Shown here piece by piece: positions 8,513 to 17,641 of a DNA stretch of 64,000 nucleotides. Each line of letters begins with the position of its first letter. Within the stretch, counting starts at the first letter, position 1. The translations under genes and the position numbers were made by a program. A model generated the notes under the pieces. The model did no database searches. It was not told where the DNA came from and saw only the letters and a list, made by a program, of their open reading frames with translations. The DNA is from Pedobacter sp. Leaf250. GTDB lineage: Bacteria > Bacteroidota > Bacteroidia > Sphingobacteriales > Sphingobacteriaceae. The stretch spans positions 22,538-86,537 of the forward strand of contig NZ_CAKLBU010000007.1 in NCBI RefSeq assembly GCF_920984735.1, in the 5' to 3' direction.

Positions 8513-9439
8513 TTAAGCCAAACTATCAGAAAGATCTTGTCTTTTCTTACCAAGTATTGGCTTGCTTATTTCTGGTTTATACTTCCACCTGCGATGACTC
8601 CATAACCAATATTCAGGTTCTTCTCTGATAATTTCTTCAAGAAAGCGGGTATGCATTTCTGTGATTTTAAATTCTTGGGTTTCTGCCGGATTTAAGCAAA
8701 GCGGAACACAATCTACCTCGTAGTAACCTCGCTTTAGCACCTTAACTTTGAAGTAAAATATCGGCTGGTTGGTTTTTTTAGCAATTTTTTCTATACCCAA
8801 TTGCACCGATGCCTGTTGATGTAAAAAAGTGGTCCAATAGTGCGATTCATCTCTTGATGGTGCCTGGTCGTTTCCAAAACTGAAGATGCTGGGCTTCCCT
8901 TTACCAGCAGCCAAAGCCCGCATGGTTTGACGCATGGCGATGAGATTATTTCCATACTGGCTTCTTACTTTTTTAAACCAATTATCAAAAACAGGATTGG
9001 TAAGTGGCTTATAAATCGGATAATGATCCTTCTGGAAATTGAGTCCGATGCCTAAAGTTCCCCATTCCCAGTTGCCATAATGTGCCGAACATACCAATAC
9101 GCTTTCACCCCTATCTAAATATGCTTGTACAAGTTCTTTATTCCTGAATACATACCTTTTTTCTATTTCCCTTCTTGAGATATTATTCATTTTCAAAATC
9201 TCGAAAATGAGTGAAGCTAAGTATCTAAAAAACCTTTTCTCGATATTCTCTATTTCAGGCAGGGATTTTTCGGGCAAAGCCCGCAGCAAATTTTCGCGAA
9301 CTACCTTTTTACGATATCTAAAAAGATAATAGATTAGTACATAAACACCATCAGCTATAGCATATAAAATAGATAAAGGTAGTAGAGATAATACGCCTAA
9401 AAAAAATATTCCCAGCTGGGAAATGCCCTTTTTAATCAT
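8513..9439 (-). CDS. LpxL/HtrB-like lipid A acyltransferase
   Basis: 308 residues. One N-terminal hydrophobic segment (LGIFFLGVLSLLPLSILYAIAD) anchors it to the inner membrane. The catalytic H-x4-E motif is SAHYGNWEWG. The segments FGNDQAPSRDESH and EYWLWSHRRWKYKP near the C-terminus are diagnostic for the LpxL/MsbB family. It transfers a secondary acyl chain from acyl-ACP to the lipid A precursor. The Lys/Arg-rich C-terminal tail is usual. A single gene with its own promoter box upstream. Confidence 0.92.
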   Translation of the reverse strand: MIKKGISQLGIFFLGVLSLLPLSILYAIADGVYVLIYYLFRYRKKVVRENLLRALPEKSLPEIENIEKRFFRYLASLIFEILKMNNISRREIEKRYVFRNKELVQAYLDRGESVLVCSAHYGNWEWGTLGIGLNFQKDHYPIYKPLTNPVFDNWFKKVRSQYGNNLIAMRQTMRALAAGKGKPSIFSFGNDQAPSRDESHYWTTFLHQQASVQLGIEKIAKKTNQPIFYFKVKVLKRGYYEVDCVPLCLNPAETQEFKITEMHTRFLEEIIREEPEYWLWSHRRWKYKPEISKPILGKKRQDLSDSLA

Positions 9440-9784
9440 ACCAGATTAGTTATTTAACAAAATTAAAAATGAGCTAAAAAACTTATGCCATAAAAATGTT
9501 AGATTTTTATCGGTAAAAATGGTTTGAGATTATACTGACAGAAAACGATAATCTTGATTAATTTTAAACAGTTCCGCAGTAACATAATTGATTACATTAC
9601 TACAGGTATTTAGACCTTATTTAGAGGAATACTTTTGGCTAAGAGCTTTGCAGTTCACTACAAAAAAGACTTTGGTTATAGCCTAACAGATATAGTAAAT
9701 AGAAAACTAAAGCTAAAATATGGATAGAAACCTGCTATATCTTTACATCAAGGTAAATTGAAATTTTTAGTAGCCAATAAAAAA
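9440..9784. other. Intergenic region without recognised gene
   Basis: AT-rich spacer between typA (end 9848) and the lpxL-like gene. Apart from the lpxL promoter box at 9458 and the typA terminator at 9785, no ORF, RNA gene or repeat was recognised. Confidence 0.5.
9458..9465 (-). promoter_or_regulatory. TAnnTTTG promoter box of the lpxL-like gene
   Basis: Minus strand reads TAATTTTG, matching TAnnTTTG, 18 bp upstream of ATG 9439; predicted leader about 12 nt. Confidence 0.45.
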
Positions 9785-9810
9785 AGCCCATCTCAATTAA
9801 GAAATGGGCT
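9785..9810 (-). terminator. typA terminator
   Basis: AGCCCAT (9785-9791) pairs with ATGGGCT (9804-9810). On the minus strand the hairpin is followed by a run of seven T, 37 bp after the typA stop. Confidence 0.75.
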
Positions 9811-9847
9811 CAATTTATTTAATTCCCCCTTAGGAAATTTAGGGTTA

Positions 9848-11650
9848 TTAGTTTTTACTTCCGTTTGCTTTACGTTGTTGTTCTGTTAAGAAAATTTTAC
9901 GTAAACGCATGCTTTGTGGTGTAACCTCAATATACTCATCAGCTTGGATATATTCCATAGCCTCTTCTAAAGAGAATTTAATTGCAGGTGCAATACGAGC
10001 ATTATCATCAGTACCAGAAGCACGCATGTTGGTTAATGCTTTTCCTTTAACAATGTTAATTACTAAATCGTTATCGCGAATATGCTCTCCTAAAATCTGA
10101 CCTTCGTAAATATCAGCTCCTGGATCTACAAAGAAACGACCTCTATCTTGTAATTTATCAATAGAATAAGCAGTAGTCATACCTTTATCCATAGAGATTA
10201 AAACACCATTTAAACGACCAGGAATTACACCTTTCCAAGGCTCGTAAGCTTTGAAACGGTGAGCCATAATTGCCTCACCAGCTGTAGCTGTTAATACGTT
10301 GTTACGTAAACCGATAATACCACGAGATGGGATTTCGAATTCTAAGTGTTGTAAATCGCCTTTTGGTTCCATAATCAACAACTCACCTTTACGTTGAGTT
10401 ACCAATTCGATTACTTTACCAGAAACTTCACCCGGAACATCAACAATTAAAGTTTCAATTGGCTCATGTTTTTTACCATCAATTTCCTTAACGATAACCT
10501 GTGGCTGACCAACTTGTAACTCATAACCTTCACGACGCATCGTTTCGATTAATACCGATAAATGGAGAATACCACGACCGTACACCAACCATGAATCTGC
10601 ACCTTGAGTTTCAACAACTTTAAGAGCAAGATTTTTTTCCATTTCTTTCATCAAACGATCCTTGATACGTTGTGAAGTAACCAATTTACCCTCTTTACCA
10701 AAGAAAGGTGAGTTATTAATGGTAAACAACATGTTCATTGTTGGCTCGTCAATGCTAATTACTGGCAATTGTTCTGGAGCCTCAAAATCAGCGATAGTAT
10801 CGCCAATATCAAAACCATCAATACCTACAACAGCACAAATATCGCCCGAACCTACTTCTTGGGTGCGGATTTTTCCTAAACCTTCGAATGTGTAAAGTTC
10901 TTTTACTCTTGATTTTACGATTTTTCCATCGCGTTTAATTAAAGTAACTGGTTGGTTTTCTTTAATTGAACCACGGTGAACACGACCGATTGCAATACGA
11001 CCTACGAAAGATGAATAATCTAACGAAGTAATTTGCATTTGTAAAGTTCCATCGTTAATTGGTGCAGGTGGAATGTTAGCCACAACAGCATCTAATAATG
11101 CGAAAATATCAGTTGTTGGTTTTTGCCAGTCAGTACTCATCCATCCTTGTTTAGATGAACCGTAAATAACCGGGAAATCCAATTGCTCTTCAGTTGCTTC
11201 AAGGTTAAAGAACAATTCAAAAATTTGCTCATATACCTCTTCCGGGCGACAGTTTTCTTTATCTACTTTATTTACAACTACAATTGGTTTTAAACCTAGT
11301 GCCAAAGCTTTTTGCGTTACGAAACGCGTTTGAGGCATTGCACCTTCAAAAGCATCGCAAAGTAAAAGTACACCATCTGCCATTTTCAAAACACGTTCTA
11401 CTTCACCGCCAAAATCCGCGTGACCAGGTGTATCAATGATGTTAATTTTTACATCTTTATATTGTACTGAAACATTTTTAGATACGATAGTGATACCACG
11501 TTCACGCTCTAAATCGTTGTTATCCAATATCAACTCTCCTTTTTGTTCGTTATCACGAAAAACAGAACAAGAGTGTAAAATTTTATCAACCAATGTGGTT
11601 TTACCGTGGTCAACGTGTGCTATAATAGCTATATTTCTAATCTTTTGCAT
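9848..11650 (-). CDS. typA: Translational GTPase TypA/BipA
   Basis: 600 residues, full length. The G domain has G1 AHVDHGKTT, G2 around RERGITI, G3 DTPGHADFGGE and G4 NKVDKENCRP. EF-G-like domains II, III and V follow, with the BipA-specific C-terminal domain (GADIYEGQILGEH, NDLVINIVKGK, TNMRASGTDDNARIAPA). It binds the ribosome in a GTP-dependent way and helps 50S assembly and stress adaptation. Monocistronic, with a promoter box upstream and a strong terminator downstream. Very high conservation makes the call secure. Confidence 0.98.
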   Translation of the reverse strand: MQKIRNIAIIAHVDHGKTTLVDKILHSCSVFRDNEQKGELILDNNDLERERGITIVSKNVSVQYKDVKINIIDTPGHADFGGEVERVLKMADGVLLLCDAFEGAMPQTRFVTQKALALGLKPIVVVNKVDKENCRPEEVYEQIFELFFNLEATEEQLDFPVIYGSSKQGWMSTDWQKPTTDIFALLDAVVANIPPAPINDGTLQMQITSLDYSSFVGRIAIGRVHRGSIKENQPVTLIKRDGKIVKSRVKELYTFEGLGKIRTQEVGSGDICAVVGIDGFDIGDTIADFEAPEQLPVISIDEPTMNMLFTINNSPFFGKEGKLVTSQRIKDRLMKEMEKNLALKVVETQGADSWLVYGRGILHLSVLIETMRREGYELQVGQPQVIVKEIDGKKHEPIETLIVDVPGEVSGKVIELVTQRKGELLIMEPKGDLQHLEFEIPSRGIIGLRNNVLTATAGEAIMAHRFKAYEPWKGVIPGRLNGVLISMDKGMTTAYSIDKLQDRGRFFVDPGADIYEGQILGEHIRDNDLVINIVKGKALTNMRASGTDDNARIAPAIKFSLEEAMEYIQADEYIEVTPQSMRLRKIFLTEQQRKANGSKN

Positions 11651-11673
11651 AAAATGCGCCTATAAATTTGGCG

Positions 11674-11681
11674 CAAAGATA
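11674..11681 (-). promoter_or_regulatory. TAnnTTTG promoter box of typA
   Basis: Minus strand reads TATCTTTG, 23 bp upstream of ATG 11650, giving a leader of about 17 nt. The palindrome TGCGCC / GGCGCA lies between box and start. No convincing -33 TTG. Confidence 0.45.
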
Positions 11682-12053
11682 GTGTTTAAAAATGGCTTTT
11701 CTATTATACCGCTTACTATTTAATGCTATGATAATGTTGCAATTATCTCATTTTTAAATAGAAACGCAATTTTAGCAATACTTCGGCTCCTAAGTTGTGG
11801 CTTACCTTATACCGATACATAATCGACTTGACACTCTTGTTGCGATCAGGCTTGTAAAATTCCGTAGCAAATATTATAAATGGCTTCAAAATCAATTGCT
11901 AATAATTTAATAGGGATTTCAAATAATCCACTAGTCATGCCGTGAAGTTATGCCTTTATCATATTTTGGAAAAATCATGTTTTTCGATGTGTACATCAAA
12001 AAATCGATTTATATTTATGGGTTACCCTTACAGGAATATCTGTATTAAGATCG
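11682..12053. other. Intergenic region with a possible gene remnant
   Basis: About 370 bp without a complete gene. On the minus strand, from about 11888 down to a stop at 11743, an open frame without ATG start reads TEFYKPDRNKSVKSIMYRYK and then a hydrophobic-basic tail. It looks protein-like and may be the 3' end of a decayed gene, but no family was recognised. Confidence 0.3.
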
Positions 12054-12731
12054 ATGAGCAAAAGGTTTTTAAAATATGCAGCCATGTTTACAGTGATGAT
12101 TTTATCATTAATTGCATTATATTTTTTAGCTGCTTTTTGCTTATCAAAAATTACAGTGAACAACAACACTTTTAATAAAAAAGAGATTGCTATTTACATC
12201 ATGACAAATGGTATTCATACCGATATCGTTTTGCCAGCTAGTAATTTTCAAAAAGATTGGACCCAAGAAATAAAATACGAGCATACTTTATTAACAGATA
12301 CCAGCTATAAATTTTTAGCTTTTGGCTGGGGAGATAGAAAATTTTATCTGGAAACACCAGAATTTTCTGATTTAAAATTAAGCACCGGTTTACGGGCAAT
12401 TTCTGGCTTAAGCACTTCAGCTATGCATACGACTTACTACCTATTGATGACCGAAGATCGGAATTGTAAAAAATTATACATCAGCAAAGTACAATATCAA
12501 CAACTGATAAAGTATATCTCGGCCAGCTTTACCAAAGATAATAACGGACATTTTATTAGTATAAAAAGCAATATCCATTATGATAATGCTGATGCTTTTT
12601 ATGAAGCTGTTGGAAGTTACAGCATTTTCAAAACCTGTAATACCTGGACAAACAACGCTCTAAAAGCAAGTGGTCAAAAAGCCTGTTTTTGGACTATTTT
12701 TGATACGCCAATTCTTCAAAAGTATCAGTAA
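12054..12731 (+). CDS. DUF2459 / TIGR02117 family protein
   Basis: 225 residues with one N-terminal membrane segment (AAMFTVMILSLIALYFLAAF), so the domain is probably periplasmic. It carries the family signatures NGIHTDIVLP, FGWGDRKFYLETPEF and the C-terminal NTWTNNALKASGQKACFW. The family was named from genes near urease loci, but its activity is unknown; the conserved His/Asp and Cys suggest a hydrolase-like fold. Standalone gene converging on the esterase at 12748. Confidence 0.8.
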   Translation: MSKRFLKYAAMFTVMILSLIALYFLAAFCLSKITVNNNTFNKKEIAIYIMTNGIHTDIVLPASNFQKDWTQEIKYEHTLLTDTSYKFLAFGWGDRKFYLETPEFSDLKLSTGLRAISGLSTSAMHTTYYLLMTEDRNCKKLYISKVQYQQLIKYISASFTKDNNGHFISIKSNIHYDNADAFYEAVGSYSIFKTCNTWTNNALKASGQKACFWTIFDTPILQKYQ

Positions 12732-12747
12732 TTGCTTTAGCCTACAC

Positions 12748-13581
12748 CTAGAAGGCCCAATCTAAAAAAGCTGGCATCACACTTTCCCAGGTCTGAACAT
12801 CGTGTTTGCCTCCAACTTTTTCGTAGTAAAAAATATTTTCAGGACGTTTATAACCTTTATTCATCAAGCTTTTAACTACATCGATGGTATCATCTATGGA
12901 GTCGATGATTAAATTTTTGTTACGGTCCGCTTTTTCATCTTCCGTTCCGGTCATCAGCCAGAATTTCATATCAGGTTTGGTAGCAGTTGAATCAATTAAT
13001 GCATGCATAATTCTATCGGCATCCGTGTAACCATCAGCCAAATCCTTTTTACGCCACCAAAAAGCGCCAGAAAAAACACCAATAGCATCAAAAACTGAAG
13101 GGTTATTCCAGGCGATATCAAAAGCAGATAATCCACCTAAAGAAAAGCCACCAAAAGCCACTTTTCCGGTAATTGGCATCGCGATTTTCTTTTTAACAAA
13201 AGGCAAAAGTTCTTTAATGATGAAATCGGTGTATAGGTCAGCTTTCGCTCCACGGCCTTTAAAATCAGGTTCTCCGGCAATGCCATATTCCATTAAACGT
13301 TCGGTAGATGCTTTAATGGCTACAACAATCAACCGATGGTTTCTTTTATTATGATGCGCTTCTTCCAGAATAGTTTTAAAATCCATTTTAGCCACATCCT
13401 GCCCATCATTTAATAAAAGAAGCTCAATTTTTTCATTGCCTAAAATACCTTCAGGCGCATAGATATCTATTTCAACCTCACGCTTTAAATAAGCGGAAGG
13501 CAGTTTAAAATTACTGGTATTAACTTTTACTGATAAAATTGTAGTATACATCATATTCAAAATCCCCAAATCACTTGGCAT
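12748..13581 (-). CDS. Enterochelin-esterase-like alpha/beta hydrolase
   Basis: 277 residues from ATG 13581. GTG 13587 and ATG 13554 (MMYTTILSV) are alternatives; a promoter box at 13596 favours one of the upstream starts. Esterase D/Fes fold: the nucleophile elbow FGGFSLGGLSAF carries Ser in GxSxG; the acid probably lies in GTEDEKADRN and the His in GGKHDVQTW near the C-terminus. No signal peptide. It is divergent from another esterase and the amidoligase cluster that starts at 13722, so a shared pathway is possible. Substrate unknown; siderophore hydrolysis is only one possibility. Confidence 0.85.
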   Translation of the reverse strand: MPSDLGILNMMYTTILSVKVNTSNFKLPSAYLKREVEIDIYAPEGILGNEKIELLLLNDGQDVAKMDFKTILEEAHHNKRNHRLIVVAIKASTERLMEYGIAGEPDFKGRGAKADLYTDFIIKELLPFVKKKIAMPITGKVAFGGFSLGGLSAFDIAWNNPSVFDAIGVFSGAFWWRKKDLADGYTDADRIMHALIDSTATKPDMKFWLMTGTEDEKADRNKNLIIDSIDDTIDVVKSLMNKGYKRPENIFYYEKVGGKHDVQTWESVMPAFLDWAF

Positions 13582-13595
13582 TGCCACAGAATTTG

Positions 13596-13603
13596 CAAAG
13601 GTA
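13596..13603 (-). promoter_or_regulatory. TAnnTTTG promoter box of the enterochelin-esterase-like gene
   Basis: Minus strand reads TACCTTTG, 14 bp upstream of ATG 13581; predicted leader about 8 nt. Confidence 0.45.
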
Positions 13604-13721
13604 CAAATCTTGATAAACTATCAATTATCAGCAATTAATTTTTACATTATGCTTTTATTTTAAAACGATTAGATTCTTTTTCTTGAATTTAATTTCTAAC
13701 TTAAAACATTCAATTTTATAT

Positions 13722-14429
13722 ATGGTTAAAGAAGAACATAAAAAGTGGTACAGCCCGAATTTAAGTGCTGAAATCGATATGCTCACCTTTGGTCACGGCG
13801 GTATCCCTATTCTGCTGTTCCCTACGAGCATGGGACGATATTTCGAAACTAAAGACTTCAAATTAATAGATTCTGTAGAAGGATTTATCAACGAAGGAAA
13901 AATTAAGATTTATTGCCCTGATGGCATTGATAAATTAAGCTGGTACAACAAAAGCATACATCCCGCAGATAGAGTTAAAAATCATATTTGGTACGATAAG
14001 TATCTACTGGAGGAAGTAGCACCTTTAGCCAGACACGAAACCGGGCACAGCAAAATTATTACTGCTGGCTGTAGTTTCGGCGGTTACCATGCCGCAAATT
14101 TTGCCTTCAGGCACCCATGGTTGGTAAACCATATGTTTAGCATGAGCGGAGCATTTGACATTACCGGGCAGTTAGATGGTTTTTATAATGATGATGTTTA
14201 TTTCAACAATCCAGTTGATAACCTGATGAATAACAGTAATCCGGAACTTCATTACATGAAAATTGTTTTAGGTACAACAGATAGAGATATGTGCAGGGCC
14301 GATAACGAAAGATTATCTGGCATTTTGGCACAAAAAGGAATCAACCACTGGCTTGATATTAGACAAAATGCTGATCACGATTGGCCAATTTGGAGAGAAA
14401 TGTTTCCAAATTATATAGCACAACTTTAA
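13722..14429 (+). CDS. Esterase (alpha/beta hydrolase) heading the amidoligase cluster
   Basis: 235 residues from ATG 13722; the TTG 13683 start would add 13 unlikely residues. Esterase fold with nucleophile Ser118 in TAGCSFGGYHA. The Asp is probably in LGTTDRDMCRAD and the His in NADHDWPIWREM. The N-terminus (HKKWYSPNLSAEIDMLTFGH) is typical of the putative esterases found beside ATP-grasp/GCS2 genes. It sits 68 bp upstream of the RimK-like ligase on the same strand, so it probably acts on the product or a precursor of that cluster. Confidence 0.85.
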   Translation: MVKEEHKKWYSPNLSAEIDMLTFGHGGIPILLFPTSMGRYFETKDFKLIDSVEGFINEGKIKIYCPDGIDKLSWYNKSIHPADRVKNHIWYDKYLLEEVAPLARHETGHSKIITAGCSFGGYHAANFAFRHPWLVNHMFSMSGAFDITGQLDGFYNDDVYFNNPVDNLMNNSNPELHYMKIVLGTTDRDMCRADNERLSGILAQKGINHWLDIRQNADHDWPIWREMFPNYIAQL

Positions 14430-14497
14430 ACAAACATAAACCGTAGTATAGGTTTACAAACAATTAAGCAATTACTCAATTAAACATAATAGTACCA

Positions 14498-15571
14498 ATG
14501 AAAAAAATAGGGATTTTATTTGGCCAGGAACGCTCTTTTCCTGAGGCCGTTGTAGAGAGAATTAACCAAAAAGCAGAAAAAGGCATCACCGCCGAACCTG
14601 TTCAAATAGAGAAAATACTTCAAAATAGTCCTTTGGATTATGCGGTAATTATCGACCGTATTTCGCAAGATGTTCCTTTTTACCGTGCATCGTTAAAAAA
14701 TGCAGCCATCACCGGCACAGCTGTAATCAACAATCCTTTCTGGTGGAGTGCCGATGAAAAATTTTTTAATAATGCATTAGCCGAGCAAATTGGAGTTCCG
14801 GTACCAAAAACAGCTTTAATTCCATCTCGTCAACACCCTACGGGCACAACCGGCGAATCGTTTTCAAACTTAACGATGCCTTTAAACTGGGATGCGATTT
14901 TTGATTATGTGGGTTTCCCGGCATACATGAAACCTTATGATGGCGGTGGATGGAGAGACGTTTATAAATTACACGACAAGGAAGATTTCTTCGATAAACA
15001 CAGCGGTACTGAGCAATTGGTAATGCTGTTGCAAGAAGAAATCATTTTCGATGAATATTTTAGATGTTATTGTATTGGCGGCAAACATGTTCGCATTATG
15101 CAATACGAGCCACGCAATCCTCACCACTTGCGTTATGCAGTGGATGGTAAAAAACCGGATCCGAAATTGTTAAAAACAGTTGAAGAATATACGTTGAAAT
15201 TGTGCCAGTATTTAGGTTATGATTTTAATACGGTAGAATTTGCGGTTAGAGACGGTGTGCCTATCGCTATCGATTTCTGTAACCCTGCACCAGATGCTGA
15301 CATTAAAAGTGTTGGTCAGGAAAATTTTGACTGGGTTGTTGAAACGACTGCAAATTATGCGATTGAAAGGGCGAAAGCGCAAAAACCTGGACAGGATAAT
15401 TTAACCTGGGGTGAATACATCAAAGCATCAGTTGCTGGCAAACCACTAGTTGCAAAAGCTGCACCTAAAGTAGATGCTCCAAAAGCTAAAGCAGAAAAAG
15501 CACCAGCAAAAGAAAAGGCTGCACCTAAAACGGATGCAAAACCAGTGGCAAAGAAAAAGCCAATAAAATAA
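14498..15571 (+). CDS. RimK-like ATP-grasp ligase with Lys/Ala/Pro tail
   Basis: 357 residues. Residues 1-90 form the pre-ATP-grasp Rossmann-like part (MKKIGILFGQERSF). The ATP-grasp core follows: MKPYDGGGWRDV (Lys145 and the Gly loop), QEEIIFDEYFRCYCIGGK, and the Mg-ATP site in NTVEFAVRDGVPIAIDFCNP (Glu247, Asp259, Asn262). Such enzymes activate a carboxylate as acyl phosphate and join it to an amine. Residues 319-357 are a low-complexity Lys/Ala/Pro tail, unusual for a small metabolic ligase. First of four collinear genes (ATP-grasp, GCS2, GATase, ATP-grasp); the GCS2 gene starts 28 bp later. Confidence 0.85.
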   Translation: MKKIGILFGQERSFPEAVVERINQKAEKGITAEPVQIEKILQNSPLDYAVIIDRISQDVPFYRASLKNAAITGTAVINNPFWWSADEKFFNNALAEQIGVPVPKTALIPSRQHPTGTTGESFSNLTMPLNWDAIFDYVGFPAYMKPYDGGGWRDVYKLHDKEDFFDKHSGTEQLVMLLQEEIIFDEYFRCYCIGGKHVRIMQYEPRNPHHLRYAVDGKKPDPKLLKTVEEYTLKLCQYLGYDFNTVEFAVRDGVPIAIDFCNPAPDADIKSVGQENFDWVVETTANYAIERAKAQKPGQDNLTWGEYIKASVAGKPLVAKAAPKVDAPKAKAEKAPAKEKAAPKTDAKPVAKKKPIK

Positions 15572-15599
15572 AAAGGGATTATAACCAAATATTACTAGA

Positions 15600-16700
15600 A
15601 TGAATGAATTCACGCTTGGCATAGAGGAAGAATACATGGTAGTTGATCCCGTTACCAGGGAACTTACCTCGCATGACCAAAAAATTGTAGAGGCCGCACA
15701 AAAAATACATAAAGACCAGGTAAAAGCAGAAATGCACCAGGCCGTTGTAGAAGTTGGAACAGGCATTTGCAAAACGACAGAAGAAGCCCGTAAAGAAATT
15801 TCTCAATTGAGATATACGGTTTCGCAACTTGCCGGTGAGCAGGGTTTAAGAATCGGCGCAGCCGGCACACACCCATTTTCGCATTGGGAAAAACAGTTAA
15901 TAACAGAACATCCCCGTTATAACGAAATTGTAAATGAGTTGCAGGAAGCAGCCCGTTCGAATTTAATTTTTGGTTTACACGTTCACGTTGGCTTTCAATC
16001 TCGCGAATTGGCCATTCACATTGCAAATCAGGTAAGGTATTTCTTGCCACACGTATTTGCTTTGTCAACCAATTCTCCTTTTTGGGAATCGAGAAATACG
16101 GGTTACAAATCTTTTAGAACTAAAATTTTCGACAAGTTTCCTCGAACAGGAATTCCTGATATTTTCAACAGCATTGAAGATTACGATAATTACGTAAAGC
16201 TCTTAATCAAAACCAATTGCATGGATAATGCAAAGAAAATTTGGTGGGATATCCGTGTACATCCATTCTTCGATACCGTTGAGTTCCGCATTTGCGATTG
16301 CCCAATGTTGATTGATGAAACCATGGCTTTTACGGCACTATTCCAGGCATTGTGTGCAAAATTGTATAAACTTCGCCTGCAAAATATGGAATTCATCAGC
16401 TATTCCAGAGCCTTAATTAACGAAAATAAATGGCGTGCTGCCCGTTACGGAATTGATGGAAATTTAATCGATTTCGGAAAAGAAATGGAAGTGAATTGCC
16501 GCAATTTAGTTTTAGAATTACTCGATTTTGTGGATGATGTGGTGGATGATTTAGGCTGTAGAAATGATTTGAATTACGTTCATAAAATACTTGAGCATGG
16601 CACCGGTGCAGACAGACAGTTGGCAGTTTACCAACAAACCGGTAACTTTGAATCGGTGGTAGATTACATTACTACTCAAACACTTATAGGCGCAAAGTAA
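15600..16700 (+). CDS. GCS2-type carboxylate-amine ligase (YbdK family)
   Basis: 366 residues, glutamate-cysteine ligase family 2. The N-terminus FTLGIEEEYMVVDP holds the conserved metal-binding Glu cluster. NLIFGLHVHVGFQ and WDIRVHPFFDTVEFRICDCP are family signatures for substrate and metal binding. YbdK-like enzymes form gamma-glutamyl or related amide bonds using ATP, and only some have weak GCL activity. Being embedded between an ATP-grasp ligase and a glutamine amidotransferase suggests a peptide-like metabolite, not glutathione, since no GshB-like gene with the usual signature is present. Confidence 0.92.
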   Translation: MNEFTLGIEEEYMVVDPVTRELTSHDQKIVEAAQKIHKDQVKAEMHQAVVEVGTGICKTTEEARKEISQLRYTVSQLAGEQGLRIGAAGTHPFSHWEKQLITEHPRYNEIVNELQEAARSNLIFGLHVHVGFQSRELAIHIANQVRYFLPHVFALSTNSPFWESRNTGYKSFRTKIFDKFPRTGIPDIFNSIEDYDNYVKLLIKTNCMDNAKKIWWDIRVHPFFDTVEFRICDCPMLIDETMAFTALFQALCAKLYKLRLQNMEFISYSRALINENKWRAARYGIDGNLIDFGKEMEVNCRNLVLELLDFVDDVVDDLGCRNDLNYVHKILEHGTGADRQLAVYQQTGNFESVVDYITTQTLIGAK

Positions 16701-16707
16701 TTTTACA

Positions 16708-17535
16708 ATGGATAAAAGAGACTTAAAGGTCGCCGTTATTGACATGAATAACGGCGCACCTAATCAAGGTATGCGGGGAATTCAGGAAATTTTATCCCGA
16801 TTTAGAAACGAAAATAATATCAACCTGTCTTTCGATATTTTTGATTTAAGGCAAAGAGGTGAAATACCAGGCATTGAATACGATGCTTATATTTCCAGTG
16901 GCGGCCCTGGTAGCCCAATTGAAAGTAAAGGCGAAAAATGGGAAAACGATTTTTTTAATCTTTTAGATCAAATTGAAGCATTTAATGCATCAAATGATGA
17001 ACAAAAAAAATATGCTTTTTTAATCTGTCATTCTTTCCAGCTGGCATGCAGAAAATTTGAGCTTGGAAACGTTACCGAAAGACGATCAAATGCTTTTGGA
17101 ATTTTCCCTATTACTTTAACTGCAGATGGAGAACAAGACGAAATTTTTGATGGCATTACAAATCCATTCTTCTCTGTAGATAGTAGGGATTGGCAAGTAA
17201 TAGAGCCTGATTTCGCTGCATTTGAAGCAAAAGGCGCTAAACTTTTAGCCATAGAAAAAGAACGTAAATACGTTGATTTGGAAAGATGTATGATGTCGAT
17301 TCGTTTTTCTGATGAAATTATAGGCACGCAATTCCATCCGGAAGCAGATCCAATTGGTATGAAAATGTATTTACTTCAAGACGAGAAGAAGAAAGCTATT
17401 ACTGATTTGCATGGAGAGCAAAAATATTTGGATATGCTTAACAGCTTAGATGATCCAGCCAGAATTGTATTAACCCAAAGCGTTATTCTTCCTAATTTCT
17501 TAAACAAAGCAATAGGAAATTTGCAGGAGGCATAA
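16708..17535 (+). CDS. Class I glutamine amidotransferase
   Basis: 275 residues with the class I GATase fold. SSGGPGSPIE (63-72) forms the oxyanion region. The nucleophile Cys107 is in FLICHSFQLA, and the other triad members are His210 and Glu212 in GTQFHPEADP. It can hydrolyse glutamine and pass ammonia to a partner ligase. It starts 7 bp after the GCS2 gene and precedes the second ATP-grasp gene, so an amide-forming step in the same pathway is likely. A C-terminal extension of about 60 residues goes beyond the usual fold. Confidence 0.88.
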   Translation: MDKRDLKVAVIDMNNGAPNQGMRGIQEILSRFRNENNINLSFDIFDLRQRGEIPGIEYDAYISSGGPGSPIESKGEKWENDFFNLLDQIEAFNASNDEQKKYAFLICHSFQLACRKFELGNVTERRSNAFGIFPITLTADGEQDEIFDGITNPFFSVDSRDWQVIEPDFAAFEAKGAKLLAIEKERKYVDLERCMMSIRFSDEIIGTQFHPEADPIGMKMYLLQDEKKKAITDLHGEQKYLDMLNSLDDPARIVLTQSVILPNFLNKAIGNLQEA

Positions 17536-17570
17536 AGCCACGAAATCAATTTTATCTATTCTTTAGGCAA

Positions 17571-17623
17571 TCTTCATTGCGAGGCACGAAGCATTAAGAT
17601 TGCTTCATGTCTCGCAATGAAGA
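17571..17623. repeat. REP-like palindrome inside the amidoligase cluster
   Basis: Left arm 17571-17593 (TCTTCATTGCGAGGCACGAA then GCA) and right arm 17601-17623 are inverted copies with two mismatches. The core CATTGCGAGG-ACGAAGC is shared with the element at 39725. It fills the only sizeable gap of the cluster, between the GATase and the second ATP-grasp gene. Confidence 0.8.
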
Positions 17624-17641
17624 CATTATTAAAAGAAAAAT

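Noticed and set aside
11942..12175. 77-residue + strand frame before the DUF2459 gene
   Set aside because: It overlaps the real gene start at 12054 in another frame and has no recognisable motif.
15355..15827. Several long minus-strand open frames opposite the ATP-grasp tail and GCS2 gene
   Set aside because: They lie wholly antisense to well-supported genes, have Cys/Phe-rich composition typical of reverse-complement reading, and no family match.
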